Assembly (NCBI RefSeq): GCF_002234675.1
Contig: NC_019872.2
Coordinates: 7,952,950-8,016,949, forward strand
Direction: 5' to 3'
DNA: 64,000 bases
Source: Oryzias latipes
Lineage: Eukaryota > Chordata > Actinopteri > Beloniformes > Adrianichthyidae
Position numbers and translations under genes: made by a program
Notes under the pieces: generated by a model
Databases searched by the model: none
Seen by the model: the letters and a program-made list of their open reading frames with translations, nothing else
Told to the model about the DNA's origin: nothing
Part shown: piece by piece, positions 1-12,331 of the stretch
Numbering within the stretch: the first letter of the stretch is position 1
Layout of the letters: the number at the start of each line of letters is the position of its first letter

Positions 1-576
1 TTGATGTCAATAACAATAAAGTTGTCAGTGGGCTGCTGGAAGTTTGAAGCTGGGGTAGCTTCAGTGCACTGGGGTTCTGTCCTCTTTTCTCATCTACTTC
101 TACTCTCCTTCATTCCTCTATTCTGGATCATTACTTATCATTTAGTTCTCCATGCCTCTGTTTGGTGCATCGTGATTCATGTACTGTCCCTCTTTCCCTC
201 TTTCCCCTCCTGGGGAGTGGGATTGTTTCCAGATTCCAGTTGGCTCATCTGTGCTCCTGTACCTGACCGTGTACCTCGTCTCTGGCTCGCTTCTACTACT
301 GCTCCCACACCTTCATGTGGACACCCCTGAGGTTTTTTCCGGATTCCGTTTTTTTTAGCAGTTTTACTTACCGCCAAGGGGGGTCTAAGGGCAGGGATGT
401 CCAGTTTAGTTTAGTCTGTTTAGTTAAAGTTTTAGTATTATCCTATTGAATTCTATGCATTTATGATCCTTTTTGATTGCATGTTTACCTTACAATTACC
501 GGCACAAAGCCCATCGAGACGACTGTTGTTGTGAATTTGGGCTGTCCAAATAAAATTGAATTGAACTGAATTGAAC
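1..576 (+). repeat. 3' end of a dispersed fish retroelement
   Basis: The stretch ends in a short degenerate TTGAA/ACTGAA tail at about 545-576, preceded by a 'CCCATCGAGACGACTGTTG' block of the kind I associate with highly repeated teleost elements. The open frame over 1-330 has no recognisable domain and looks incidental. The family name is not certain; a non-LTR 3' end is the best guess. Confidence 0.5.
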
Positions 577-2899
577 AATTCAGTCCGAAAAAATCAACTC
601 ATCCTTCCTGAGGTTGTCATGAGCTCATCTTGTGAAAAGTTAACATCTTGACTCTTGATTTGAACAATCTACTCTCTTTATCTAAACCAAAAAAAGGGTT
701 TTATTGAGTTTAAATGCATATTTCTCTATCTAAGGAAAAAAACATAATCTAAGGCTTTCACATAAGAGCATGAGGGAAATGATAATTTGACCTAAAACAG
801 ATAAACACAACAAAAAAAAGAACACTGGACACATGATTCAACTCACACACTTTTATAGCCTTCCCCCTGCGTTAATGATTTGTTAGCACAAAAATTCTTG
901 GAAATATGTCTTGTGACTCAATTCTAAATCTAAGAGAAAGCAGCATGTTGGAGCATGTGATTGACGCAAAGCAAAAAGGCAGATCTGATCAGGCTCGCCT
1001 CCGACTTCATCCTCATTTAGTTGTTGCAGAGACAGAGATGTGACGTCATTTGAATCCCTTCAACCAATGACAACAAATGCACAGTTTTAGTCCTTCAGCT
1101 TCTCATGTTTGATGCTGAAACCGTGACAACTGAAAGACCCAGATAACTTCTACATTTGTTTTTCTTTTTACATGAACCTAAACAAAGAGTGTGGGAATTA
1201 GGTGAAGAGACATGTGCTAGCAGGCTGGAGGAAAGTGCATAAAGGGGCCTTAGGTGTGAGGCAGAATACAGATGGTGCTGTGAAATGGAGGTAGATGATT
1301 CGCTGTAGTGACAGCCAATCATCATAACATGGAATAAACTAAAAATAATAAAATAAAAAAGACTGTTTTATAATTTGTTTATTATGAAAATCTCTTTTTT
1401 CTAGAACAAAAGACACTACTGTGGTGACTCAGTCTGTTCATATTAAAAGTTAGTGTTCAGAGACCAACAACATCAGCAGAATTTCTCAGTTTGGTAATAA
1501 TTTAAGACGGAAATAAAAAGTTTTCCTCTTTTAATCCACAGAAGTGGAAGTCACACAAACTGACAGAAGGCAGTAAATGTTTTGAAAGAACACGTGTTCT
1601 ATAAAGATGTGCTGTAAATGCCAAACGAGAGATATGCAGAAATATAAAGGCTGCCTTTAGTAGAAGAAAAGCAGTTTTCAGTCGGTCTGGTTTGGCCCAA
1701 ACTTGCACCGTGTGTAAACAAAAGTCCAAAGACTTGATGAAATACTTATAGGTTAATTTTAACCACAAACTTTGCTTCTGGATGAGAGAGGTGCTGTTAT
1801 GTCATTTCTATCAGATACTAAAGGTGATATTTGGTAGGGAAATAGTTAGAATTACACCACTTGTTCAGCAAAAAAAAAAAACAACCTTCGTGGATCTTTT
1901 TGTAGCCGTTTCTTTTCGCTCCCAGACGTGTCTGACAGTTGAATTAAGGGGATTTAAGTTCATTCAGTTCCATTGAATCTCTGAGTTTACACAGCAGCAT
2001 CTTTATTGTCCTGTTTACAAAGCATGTTAAACACGGTTCTTAGACGTCGTCTTGTAAAAACAAACCAAATTCAGCGTTTGAACAGGTCTGGCTTTATTTT
2101 GGGGCATATTTAGAAAACCAATTCCCTTTACACTGCATGACTTCTTCCATATGAAGTGCCGTTTATTGACGTAAAATCAAATGCTTTAACGACTAAAGAA
2201 ATAAAACATTAAGTCGTGAAACTCATCTGAGCATTGCTGAACCTCATTTATCTGAAATTCTTAAGTCAAATAATTTACAACTTGAGTCAAACCCAATACA
2301 GGACAGAGTGAGATGGAAAGATGCCAACGGGGTTTTGGAGGAAGTCCTGCTGAAGAAGCAGCGTCTTCATCAGTTTGCTTTGGTGCTCGTCCTTCCATCC
2401 TGTTCGACTGTCTTTCATCTGCACAGATTCTTCAACAATGACTTTCGTGCAAATTTTGGGTGCAGCACTAATTTGAGGAAGACATATTTGAAACATTTAA
2501 CACAACTCAAAAGAAAATTAAAAATATATGGATTTTATTTCTATTTATATAGTAGAAGTCATGGATGACCGTCAGCCAGCAAACTGTAGAAACAAGTCCG
2601 CTTTTCTCCGCAATACATAAAACATTTCACTGATTCACATTTTACTGGTCAGATATTTTAAAACCTTTTATGAATAATCGATGAACTTGTCTAAGATAAT
2701 CACACAGAAATGAAACAATAGGTTTTTGTTTTTTTTTGCCCACTTTTGAATGAATCCGATTTCAGGCAGATGTTTTGACTTCAACGGGAAGCGAAGGTTT
2801 GGCCGGACTGGAAAGCTAAACCAGAGTCAGTCCTCTTTAAAGAGAGGCAAATAGAAACACTGTTCCTATCACTACGTGGTTAACATCAGTCCACTGGAG
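577..2899. other. Intergenic / 3' flank of znrd2, no gene seen
   Basis: AT-rich DNA with no exon-like structure, no domain-bearing frame and no clear repeat. The part next to 2900 should contain the znrd2 3'UTR; an AATAAA on the minus strand occurs near 2533-2538, but it is not a decisive polyadenylation site. Confidence 0.5.
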
Positions 2900-5312
2900 T
2901 TACTGGCTAAGCTCCTTGAGGCTGCGCAGGGAGTTGGCACAGCTGCTGATGAGGCTGCAGAGCTGGATGCTGGCCTCCAGAGATGCCGAACTCTGAAGCT
3001 GGGCGGTGGCCCAGCGAAGTTTCGTGAGAACAGCCTCCTCGGCGTCTTGCAACACCGGGCTGAAGACGGAGCTCTGTGGGGGGGCTGGGGGGCGAGCAGA
3101 TGGTAGAGGTGTGGCGGGAACAGGAGCTGAAGGAGGAGGCACAGCTGGAGGAGGAAGAGGAGTTCGCCCCCCTGCAGCTGCTCCCTCGCAGTGCTCTGGT
3201 CGTGGCTGAGGAACTGAGCCGCTGGCTTGAGTGCTGCTGCTGCTGCTGCTGCTGGGACCGTCATTAACTTCAGGTGTCTGTGCCGCAAGCTGCCTTTCTC
3301 TGACTTGAGACAGAGCTGCTTGTGCGTTCAGAGCTGAAGTAAAAATAATAATAATAGTAGAGTTGAATTTCCAGGAAAGCAGAAACAATGGGTGAATTCT
3401 AAAAACCAATAGTCAAAATAGGGTGTCAACAGGGAATGCTTGATAAAAGTCGTTTTTGGAACAGGATTTATTACCCATTTTACAACATTTTGCACAGCAT
3501 ACAGGGAAATTTCTCCAACAACGCCATGCTAAATGTGCACTTCACCATGCTCCTCATGAGGCAGCAGATAATGTTAGTGTGCTGGTTACTGTTCCAAGAT
3601 ACTATCTCACCAGATAATTCAAATTTAGCAGTGGTCATAACCACAACCAACTCAAATACCACATGGGTAGAGCACTGTAGGAAAGTTACACTCAGATAAA
3701 ATACAATGAATAAGATGAAAGGCTATACTATAATGATATGTACAAATCCATGATTGATTCCCCACATTAAATGTCCAGTTGTTGAGGTGCAGCTATCACT
3801 TAATTGGGTTTGGATGATATTGGTTTGCATTTGGGACAAATTGTGGGGTTGGTCCAGCTGGAACCGAGAAGGTTGGTGCTTCGTTTTAAAGATCCACTCC
3901 GAATATCTATAGAGCTGTTTTAACAGTATTCCCGGTGAGCTTTTGATTATGACTATGCCATTGAAAGAACTGTGTTGTTCTCTGGGACAGAGTTTCTGTA
4001 GAGCTGCAGTAATTCACTCGAATTTCGCCTTGTGGTCGGGCCTGTCTACATTCTCTCCCTAGCTTACAGCCCCTCACATCCCCAAACTACCATTACCGGT
4101 GCAAAAAGATCGTTGCGAAATATTGGAGCTGTCCAGTCGTTCAGTTTTTAGCCAGATTCCAGCTCGGACAAAGACGTAAAAAGGTTCTAGTCGTCTACAA
4201 GCGGACGCATCAGAATGGAGCAGAGCAGGGAGCTTTTGACCTGCCCATTATAGCTTCTACATCACTGCTACAAGTTTTTTGTAATTAAGAATTTTCATGA
4301 TTTCCTGAGTCATAACAATGCGAATAGAGAAAAATACTCAGAAATACAACTTTAAGCAGAATTTTCTTTATATATGCCCTCCATATTTAGAAAAATACCA
4401 CAAAAGAGTGTTAATAACACCAAAAACACTTTTTTTTAAATTGGAGCGGGTCTTTAACGACTTTTAAAGATAATCATTGTAGATTTTCAGACCCAAGAAC
4501 CCTGCTGCAGGAGCTATTACTCATATGAGAACAGGTTTGGTGTACCTGGATTATCCTTGTCAATGTCAGAGTCCATCTCCTGACAGGAGACACAATAGTT
4601 TTTCTGCTGTCTGTCCTGAAGAAGAATAGTCTGGAACCACAAACAATGAATCACGTCACCATTTTCTGCACGCTTTAAAGCCACACAGACTCCCCCTTAA
4701 CTCACCCCACACGCATCGCAGCAGTCCCCCAGCATTTTGTAGCCTTTCAGAAGGTAATCCCCCATCAGCCGGCTGATCTTGTCTTGCCGCTCCCTGCGAG
4801 CTTGAATCACCTTCATCTCAGCCTCTGTTGGAGGTTCCCACTCATAGTCTTCATCATCTGCAGGTCAAAAACTGTTACTTTATCGCATCTAAACAGACGC
4901 AGCTAGAAACAACAGCACTTGAACGGTGCTAAAAGAAAAAAGTCTGCTTATCTTCTTTATGCCAGCCCTACTAGACCAACTTAAAAATGTTTTTTAAAAA
5001 GCAATATTTTCCCTCCCTTGTCAACACGTTTTTAAGTTACATTTTTTTCTTTATTATTGGTTTTCGAAATGTTACCACATGATTTCCGTGAGGAAATGAC
5101 AAGCTAGCTAAGCTTACAAACTAACTAACCGTAATGTCTAGACGCGTCTATAAACAGAGCGGGGGCGGTAGCCCCACAAAAATAAGATCAAAGAATCATA
5201 CCATCAAAAAATAATAAATGCCTTTTTTTGGTTAAACACCAGGCTGACGGGGGAAACGTCAAAGTTTGCACATTGATAACAGTTAAGTTTACAAACCTCC
5301 ATTCAAAGCCAT
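2900..5312 (-). CDS. znrd2: ZNRD2 (SSSCA1, zinc ribbon domain protein 2)
   Basis: Four coding exons, all with GT-AG borders and compatible phases: 5312-5297, 4857-4706, 4630-4546 and 3333-2900, giving 229 codons (228 aa). The protein begins MALNGDDEDYEWEPPTEAE, then has the conserved RRERQDKISRLMGDYLLKGY helix. A zinc ribbon follows with Cys52, Cys55, Cys69 and Cys72. Next come a Ser/Pro-rich linker and a C-terminal helical region (ASLEASIQLCSLISSCANSL). This order and wording match vertebrate ZNRD2 (Sjogren/scleroderma autoantigen 1), a small cytosolic protein whose biochemical role is poorly defined. The linker carries a run of Ser encoded by a (GCT/AGC)n microsatellite at about 3233-3255. 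Start choice: the first ATG gives the family N-terminus and leads straight into a splice donor. Confidence 0.93.
3886..4457 (+). mobile_element. Inverted-repeat non-autonomous element, family A copy 1
   Basis: The left end reads TTAAAGATCCACTCC (3886-3900) and the right end GGAGCGGGTCTTTAA (4443-4457), which is its near-perfect inverse, bounding 572 bp. It lies in znrd2 intron 3. Internal blocks (GAGCAGGGAGCTT; AAAATACCACAAAA) recur in four other places in this window. No coding capacity is seen, so it is probably a MITE-like element; the superfamily is not identified. Confidence 0.65.
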
Positions 5313-5337
5313 GTTGCCTCTGTGCTACACGCTGTGC

Positions 5338-5364
5338 GTGATGACGTATGCGACGTCACGGGCC
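5338..5364 (-). promoter_or_regulatory. Paired CRE-like sites upstream of znrd2
   Basis: TGACGTA at 5342-5348 and GACGTCA at 5352-5358 lie 30-46 bases upstream of the znrd2 start codon. Both resemble CREB/ATF half or full sites (TGACGTCA). Close spacing to the ATG suggests a short 5'UTR and a CRE-driven housekeeping promoter; this is inference from motif and position only. Confidence 0.45.
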
Positions 5365-5980
5365 GTCGTCTTGCTCTTCGCTGATGAGAAACTGTTTTAT
5401 CGCCCTCTAGCGGGGAGATGGTAACTGCACCTTTTTTATTGACAAAATCCAAAATTACAAATTTTTTCACATAAAAAACTGAAATGCAAAGCATAAGGCA
5501 GTGTAGCTTGTTAAAAATAGAAAACTAGAACAAAGTCTAAGCAGCAGATAAAAAATAAAGTAATAAGTAATAAAATAATAAAAAGTACATATATTATAGT
5601 TTAGTAGCAAAAAAACTAGTGTCAAATAAAATTAAAAGAAACAAAGGCATTGATCCACATAAACTAATAAATTAAAGAGTTATTGCTTTCTCATTATGGA
5701 CTTTTAGAGGGATTTATTTAAAAGCATAAGATCGTTTTTGAAATACACAAAATCTGGCTTCTCTTTCAGAAAACAACATTTATAAATACAAAATGTCCCT
5801 GAAATAAAAAAAATGTGTTAAATACAAACGTAATATTTTTTTTTTTCTTTTTTGATACAACCAAATTAAATGTTAAGGTATGAATATTTTGGGATTGTGC
5901 TTTTGTTGAAAGCCACCTAAAATAAATCATTCCAGAAAATCCATTAATCTTATTTTGTTTATTGGGATTAACGTTCCTTT
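5365..5980. other. Intergenic, AT-rich, nothing recognised
   Basis: Very AT-rich DNA between the znrd2 promoter and the next repeat. No exon, domain or structured repeat could be supported. Confidence 0.5.
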
Positions 5981-5984
5981 GCTG

Positions 5985-6190
5985 GAAATTCAAAGTAGGC
6001 AGGGGGCACCCTGGACAGGTCGCCAGTCGGTCGCAGGTTAGAGTGTCCACAATCACACACACCCACATTCACACCTATAGGGACAATTTAAATTAACCAA
6101 TTAATGAAGCACATGCAAGAACATGCAAATTCCACACAGCAAGGTCCCCCATTGATGTGTGTTTTTTAAAGAAAGTTTGGGACAGAGTTT
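5985..6190 (-). repeat. Dispersed teleost repeat (LINE/SINE tail type)
   Basis: Contains the phrases 'CACCCTGGACAGGTCGCCAG', 'ACACCCACATTCACACC' and 'CAAATTCCACACAGCAAGG'. Related text recurs at 40620-40990. Such blocks are widespread in fish genomes. It is a partial copy. Confidence 0.6.
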
Positions 6191-6439
6191 TCCTTCTGAC
6201 AGGAAGAGGAAATAATTTAGCAGTCAAGGAGGCTCTTAAAACTTTATTATTGCATTTTTTATTTATAAATTCTTTATCATTATCAGAAAAATGACAGATT
6301 TTACATGTTTTCATTTGATTTTAGAAATTTTATTAACAATTAATTCAATATTGTTGGGTGTCGGGTTTCTTGTGATTTTATTTATTTATTTTGTTTTATG
6401 TTTTCTATTTATAGTACTATTTTTTATGTTACTATTATC

Positions 6440-6512
6440 TTTTTTTTAAATAAAAGCACTTTGAGATGCTTTGTAGCAGGAACAGTGCTGTAGAAATAAA
6501 GTTGAATTTGAA
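6440..6512 (+). repeat. Retroelement 3'-tail fragment
   Basis: 'AAGCACTTTGAGATGCTTTG' followed by a 'TGCTGTAGAAATAAAGTTGAA' type ending is a common 3' terminus of dispersed fish elements. Only the tail is present. Confidence 0.4.
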
Positions 6513-6779
6513 CTAATAAAGTATCTCCCCATTGGTTTTTCCACATCTTCTCTTGAAGAAAAAATATTTGCGTCTTTTGTTCCATACAAACTAAAAATAA
6601 TGCTTTCTTTTTGTAATGTATTTAAGTCCTCTTGAATTAATTAAATGAAAGAAAGTCTTGAACATACGAACATAATGAAGAACTATAAATGGATCAAACA
6701 GGAATGCAAACTTACACTAAAGATTTAGCTTAGTGTAAATAAGAACTGACAGAGCGGTCCCTCTGATAACTTATCATCT

Positions 6780-7545
6780 CAGTCTGATCACTGCAGAAAC
6801 TCCATGCTCAACTTCAAGAAGAGATCTGGGTATTTTCTATCAAAGTCTGCTTTCTTGTTCTGCTACCGTGCCTCCTTCACCTTCGACCACAGAAGCCTCC
6901 TCGCCTCTCAGATAAGATCTGCAAATTTGATGCCTTTTTTTTTCGTGCAAACTTCACAGTTTTTAGAAAAGTTTCCAAATCACATCTCTGCTTTCTCTCC
7001 TCACAAACTGGATGATCAAGTGCCTCGTGCCTCTCTTTTTCCGATTTCTCTGGTTCCTTGCATTTTTCCTTGATGGTAATTAATTCTTCATGAAGTTTGG
7101 TCAGTTGTTATTCGAGCGACTCCACTCATCTCTGCTAGGGCGACACCGTGTTCCTCCATCAACTATTTTTTCCGTTTTACTTTCTTGTGCGTCAAATTCA
7201 TCAGACAGTGTAGTTACCGCCTCCAAAATCTTCATCAACATTGAATCCTCCTCATCAGACTGTTTTTTTGTCTTCCAGCTTGTTCTTCTTTCTAGCTTGC
7301 TGCTGAAGCTGACTTGGAGTGGTCGGTGGGTTTTACTCGCCATTTCCTCCCAATAATCGTGGTTTGTTTGTTTGTTTTGTTGTTTGTTTGTTTGTGGAAG
7401 TTATCAACTTCTCCACCACAAAGAGAAAAAAACTGAATAAGCTGAATGGGATTTCAAAAATGGTTTGTTTTTGAAATGCTGAGGGGAAAGCAAGGATAGC
7501 ACCTGAAAGCCGCCGCGCTGCTCAGAGCGCCATCCTGGCCGAACC
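6780..7545 (-). mobile_element. L1-like LINE fragment: 5' end with degenerate ORF1
   Basis: Read on the minus strand, a GC-rich 5' leader (GGCGCTCTGAGCAGCGCGGC) is followed by an ATG at about 7343 and an ~80-codon frame starting MASKTHRPLQVSF. That frame has a charged, coiled-coil-like stretch. After stops and shifts it continues as 'EARRLLWSKVKEAR' and 'QNKKADFDRKYPDL', which resembles the C-terminal part of fish L1-type ORF1 proteins. No reverse transcriptase follows. It is a decayed, 3'-deleted piece, which is the opposite of usual 5' truncation. The assignment rests on resemblance and is moderate. Confidence 0.5.
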
Positions 7546-7571
7546 CCCGGTAACTGCACCTTTGTGCACTA

Positions 7572-7890
7572 TTATTTTAAAATAAAACCCACTCTGGTGA
7601 AAATTGTGTTTTCGGTGATTTTATCAGGCTCTTTTTCTCAAAATAGAGAACATCTATACATTTAATTAAGATTAAACAGTATTTGTCAGTATTTCTTTAT
7701 GTGAATCAGGAGCAGATGAAAAAAAAAGCTTGTAACTGTGACGTAGGAGCTACAGTCTGTGGGCCATAAGCTCCCTGCTCTGCTCATTTCTGATGCATCT
7801 ACTTGCAGACAAATAGATCCATTTATGTCTTCATTTTCCTCATCTGAGCTGGCAGCAGGCACAAAACTGTGCCTGGATAGCCTTTTTCTA
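7572..7890 (-). mobile_element. Family A inverted-repeat element, partial copy 2
   Basis: Starts with TAAAACCCACTCTG, the complement of the family's right end, and shares CATAAGCTCCCTGCTC, TGATGCATC and the GTCTTCATTTTCCTC block with the copy at 27267. It stops at about 7890, so the far terminus is missing. Confidence 0.6.
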
Positions 7891-7899
7891 AATTATGGG

Positions 7900-9002
7900 T
7901 TGTTTGTAAAAACAGGTTGAACACAAAAACATAACTCATTTAAAATAAAATGGAGAAAATAAGGGAAAGAAATACATTTTACAATTTTATTTTATTGCTC
8001 ATGAAGGTGTGTGGTGAGTCCAATTTACCATTCTGGTTTAATTCAACAGATTCATTTGTTTACAGTATTTAAAAGCAACATAAATCGCATGGCTTCATGA
8101 AAATGCTTAATATTTACTGCATCCTTCAAAAAACAAAAAAACAAAAGAACTTTAGCACATCTACTTAACTGTGGGGAATCTTCCAACCTCATTTACTTTA
8201 ATTGAGCTCATAAACAGTCTCTAAAGCTAACTGACATGGTTCAACTACAAAGACTTTGCAACAAAAGGAACGCAAGGGGACTGAAAGTTTGTCTTTTTTT
8301 GTTAAAAAGTAAAATTTTTTTGTCCATTGCTTTTTCAGGGAAACATTGACTTTCTTCTTCCTTTTCCTTCTGTGCAAATCCCTTTTGTTTTCTTCTTTGC
8401 TCTCTTTTTGGTGCCTGTTCCTGCAGGGTAACGTCTGGTCTGAAACAATATAAAAACAAAGAGAATTTAACTTTGTGTTGTTTATGACATCACTGCACCA
8501 TAAATGGGCATTGTTTTTGAAAAAACTTTATTCAGAGTGACATTTGAAGAGTGGATCATTTTTCTCAACTATTGAAAAATCGTACCTTTTACAGTTTAGA
8601 CATTAAAAAAAATATATACTTTTACTCCGTGATGCATTTAAAGGGTTTATTAAACAGGTGGTTTGCATCATTTTGTAAATCGTATCTAAAATTGCCGGTC
8701 TGCAGCTCCACCAATGAACAGACTACCAGCTAATTTAGTGCAAAAGAAGTTAAAATAATGATGTATGTTTGCATTTATTGAAAACTACATGCGAAAAAAA
8801 CTTCAAATATAATATATTTAAAAAAAAAGTTAACTTGGAAGGTTTGTATGTGGAAGGTTTTAGTACTTACAGAGGTGTGTTGTCCCTACTCTGCTCAGTT
8901 TGGTTGGGTTACATGAAAAACATTTTGAGGAAAAATGGAAAACATCATTAGTGAAAGTAAACTAAAAGTCCTAAAATAATGTGTGCGTTTTCAGAAAGTT
9001 AC
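7900..9002. other. 3' end of the arrestin gene, terminal exon(s) unresolved
   Basis: This stretch must hold the last arrestin exon(s) and 3'UTR. A good acceptor occurs at 8440-8441 (minus, TATTGTTTCAG). However, joining it directly to the last clear exon gives a Lys/Arg-rich tail unlike known arrestin C-termini. A second acceptor (CCCTGCAG, exon from 8420) gives a different short tail that stops at about 8350. A missed micro-exon between 8440 and 9000 is possible, since visual arrestin genes have very small exons near the 3' end. Minus-strand AATAAA-like sequences lie near 7985. Confidence 0.4.
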
Positions 9003-12000
9003 CTGCGGGCTTTGGGTGCATAAGGTTGAGTGGCAGTTCCACTGTTACATCACTGCAAAGGAAAAAAATAAAAGAAGGAAATGATTACTAAACTAGAAAA
9101 AGTGACAGTCACTAACTAGACGTCTGCTGTAAACGATGATGCTCACCTGGCAGTAAGGCCACCCAGCAGACTGAAGGCGAGAAAAACACGGTAAATCAGC
9201 GTTTACACCTTTTAATCTGCTTCCTTTTTTAGTTTCTGTGTAAGAACCACAACCAAACAAACTCACCCTCCTCCGGCCACCATGAGGTTAATTTTAATCT
9301 TGTAGGAAACCAAGATGCCCAACACCTCTTTCTCTACACCTGGCCGTATCCTGCAGAGGAGGAATTACAAGGAATTAAGGGATTAACAGGTTTAATTTGG
9401 TGTGTGAGCATTAGCAATCAAACTACTGACTCCAAACTCCAAATGGCTTAAAACAGTAAAAGGAAGTTTCCCCCGTCTTTTTTTAGTAAAACATTCGGGC
9501 ACTAACATGGTGGTGGAGGCCAAGTTTGTGTCCTCGTCCTTCAGCCGTCCATCCAGAGCCAGACCCCTCTTCTCCTTGTTTTCGGAGAGAGCGGGCTTGA
9601 TGGTCAAACAAAGGTCAGCAGTGCTGGATGCATCTACTGTCTCCCTGTATGGAAAGAAACAAGATAATCAGATTTGAGCGCACCAAACCAAACACATAGG
9701 TTTGAAGACATTTGACTTATTTGATTTCTCAGTACCCAAACTCCTGGTTAAGAACAGTCTTGGTATATTTGTCTGCTGAGTAGAGGACGATGTCAGTGGT
9801 TTGGTCCACTGTTAGAGGAAAAGGAAAAGGTCGTTAGCGTTGTAAGACAATGACGGGATTCATTATGTTTGAACAAAACCATATTGGTCATAGAACCCAC
9901 CAGTGATTTTAATTTTCTTGACTGTTTTGTTGCTCTCGTTATTGATTTTAATTTTAATTGGGATGTCTTCACCATGAAAGTAGAGCTGTGGAAAAACAGG
10001 ACACACCTTTCTGTTTGCATATCCATCCATTTGGGACTCTAATGCGAAAATGAACAAACATCGGTGAGCTTACATCTTTCTCCATGGATGCCTCTAGGTG
10101 AACGGGTTTGTCAGACATCATGAAGCTTTTGCAGACGTCTGCCTTGGGCCCAGCGCCGACCTGAGAGGGGGCATACTGGATTTTACGGACGACGAGGCGA
10201 GCTGTATCCCTGCATAGACAGAGGGAGAGAGCGTTACAAGGAGATCGAAAGGTAGGAAGAAATGGACACTTACGGCTGGAACTAAACCTGTCCACTCACT
10301 TCTTATCAATCTTTTCATCCGGGTTGTTCTTCTCCTTGGCAAGGTAAGTTTTCACTTCAAAGTCAACTCCACAAGCCTACAAAGTCAGATGATATGTTTT
10401 CTTCTTTCTCACTGCAAGTGTATGGGTGGAGAAATGTGCATAGTCGAAGAAACATTTAAGAAAGCTTACCTTTCCCTTGTCATCAGGTCCAGGCTGCAGA
10501 GAAACTGAGCATGGCAAGTTGGTGGGAATCTGAAGAAAGAAAATAAAAAAGCTTTTATTTTTCAATTTTTACCAGTCATTAAACTTGGAGATTAAGAAAC
10601 TGTATTCATGTGCCTTTAAAATGTCTAAATCGTCACAATTTTACATTTGTTAAAAACGACTTTTTTTTGTTTTGACCAATGGGGATATAAAATTTTTAAA
10701 GCTTGCTTACTTGTATTTTTTTGTAAAAAAGTTGCCTAATATTTAAGAAAAAGTGCAGCAATCTAGAGTACAAGAATTTATTCTTTATTTTTACCCAAAA
10801 CTTGTCATATTTGCACATCCCTGAGCTCAGGTGTATCTGAGTTCTCACTACATACTTCGAAAGAGAAAGGGTAGGAATTGTCTCCAGCTTTCTTCAGTAA
10901 GGTGTCATGCATGGCGCTCAGCGCTGGTTTGCTGCTTTCCGGGTAAATCTGTATCTGCTGGATCCAGATGTCCTTCCTGAAGCACAGGCCCATCACATCC
11001 AGGTCGTCACTTCCATAACGGAAGGCACAGGCCATCTGCACGAAAGCTGTCCGCCAGAAAGGCAGCAGACATCTCAATTCAAACTGTTCTTTCCAATGAG
11101 AGCTGCAGGTTTAAAGTATTTTTTTTACCTTTTCTGTCTCCAAAGTCTGTAGTGTCCACCTTCACAACACCATCTGAAACAGAAGTGTTTATAGTTAACA
11201 TTCAACATGAACGCCAGCAAAACAGACACAGCAAAACAGAAACTCACCGAGTTTTTCCACAGAGGACACGTGGTCCACATAGTCTCTCTTTCCCAGGTAG
11301 AGGGTCAGCTGTCAAGAATAAAACAACAAACCGTTTATTTAAATAATGATTGATGAAACATACAAAAAAAACCGAGGAGAATACAAACCCCTCCGTTTCC
11401 ACTGGTCTTCTTGAAAATCCTGTAATGAAACAAAGAGAAATACTACTGTATATCTTGAGTTATGCCAGTTGAATTAATCAGTCATGTCTGCTTCAAGTTT
11501 ACTTTCAATTTGTGCTTAAGCTCCCTTTCTTTGATATGTCATTAATAAATATAAAAAGGCAACAATTTACTAGGCACCATATAGAATTTTGTTCTGCAAT
11601 AACCCACGAAAAGTATGAATTTGCTTCAGATGGAGAGGCTGAAGTTTATTTCCTTGCTTGCGGCAGGAGGCCCAGTAATTCCTCATTCTGCTTCATCCAG
11701 TTAGAAATAGCTAAGCGTGGAGCCGCTTGACCTCATCCTGCCCGGATTGAGAGGCAGAGTCAGGTGAAGGAGCGTCAAATGGTGCTTCAGCGTCTAAAAC
11801 AGGCGATTACCTGAGCGATCAGAAGAAGCTCCTTACAGTTTTAATGTCTTTCTGCCACATTAGTAATATCACCACAAACTACATGTATTTTTTCATCGAA
11901 ATACTCATCTTATCTTTTTTGTTTTTACTTTTTAAACCTTTTGCACAAAGACTGGACTTCATTGTTTTTTGAAATACCAATAAATCTTTTTTTAAAATGA

Positions 12001-12331
12001 AAAAAAAAAATCTAACATCTATTGGTGATACTTGGCTGTTAATATATGATGTTTTAATGCATCCACTTTGGGGGGTTTATAACATTTTGAACTGTTGATC
12101 TTCACACTTTGACTTATATTTTAAGTATTTTAAAATGATGTAAAAATTCTCAAAAAGGGGGAAGAATCTCAAATTACAAACATTTTTAACAGGATGACAT
12201 TTTTTTTCCAACTCACATTTGTTGCATTTTTTTTTTTGATGCATTATACGCAAGGAGAGGCAATTGAGAGAAAGTTGTTTTTGACATAAAAACATACATT
12301 TACGGTGAAAAAAAATCACTTACTTTGCCAT
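9003..12331 (-). CDS. arr3: Visual arrestin, cone (arr3) type
   Basis: Fourteen exons join in phase: 12331-12324, 11419-11389, 11308-11248, 11173-11129, 11046-10856, 10529-10470, 10376-10300, 10209-10074, 9985-9901, 9808-9736, 9644-9507, 9350-9267, 9170-9147 and 9052-9003 (354 codons plus one base). The protein starts [20 protein letters not shown]. It carries family signatures: [40 protein letters not shown], the [12 protein letters not shown] segment and the lariat-loop polar-core block [12 protein letters not shown]. Arrestins of this class bind light-activated, phosphorylated opsin and end phototransduction. The 24-bp exon is also a feature of visual arrestin genes. The sequence is nearer cone arrestin than rod arrestin (SAG) or beta-arrestins; whether it is the a or b teleost paralogue cannot be decided here. 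The C-terminal tail is unresolved. Confidence 0.88.

Noticed and set aside
1-330. 109-codon plus-strand frame at the left edge
   Set aside because: Hydrophobic low-complexity translation within a repeat; no recognised protein.
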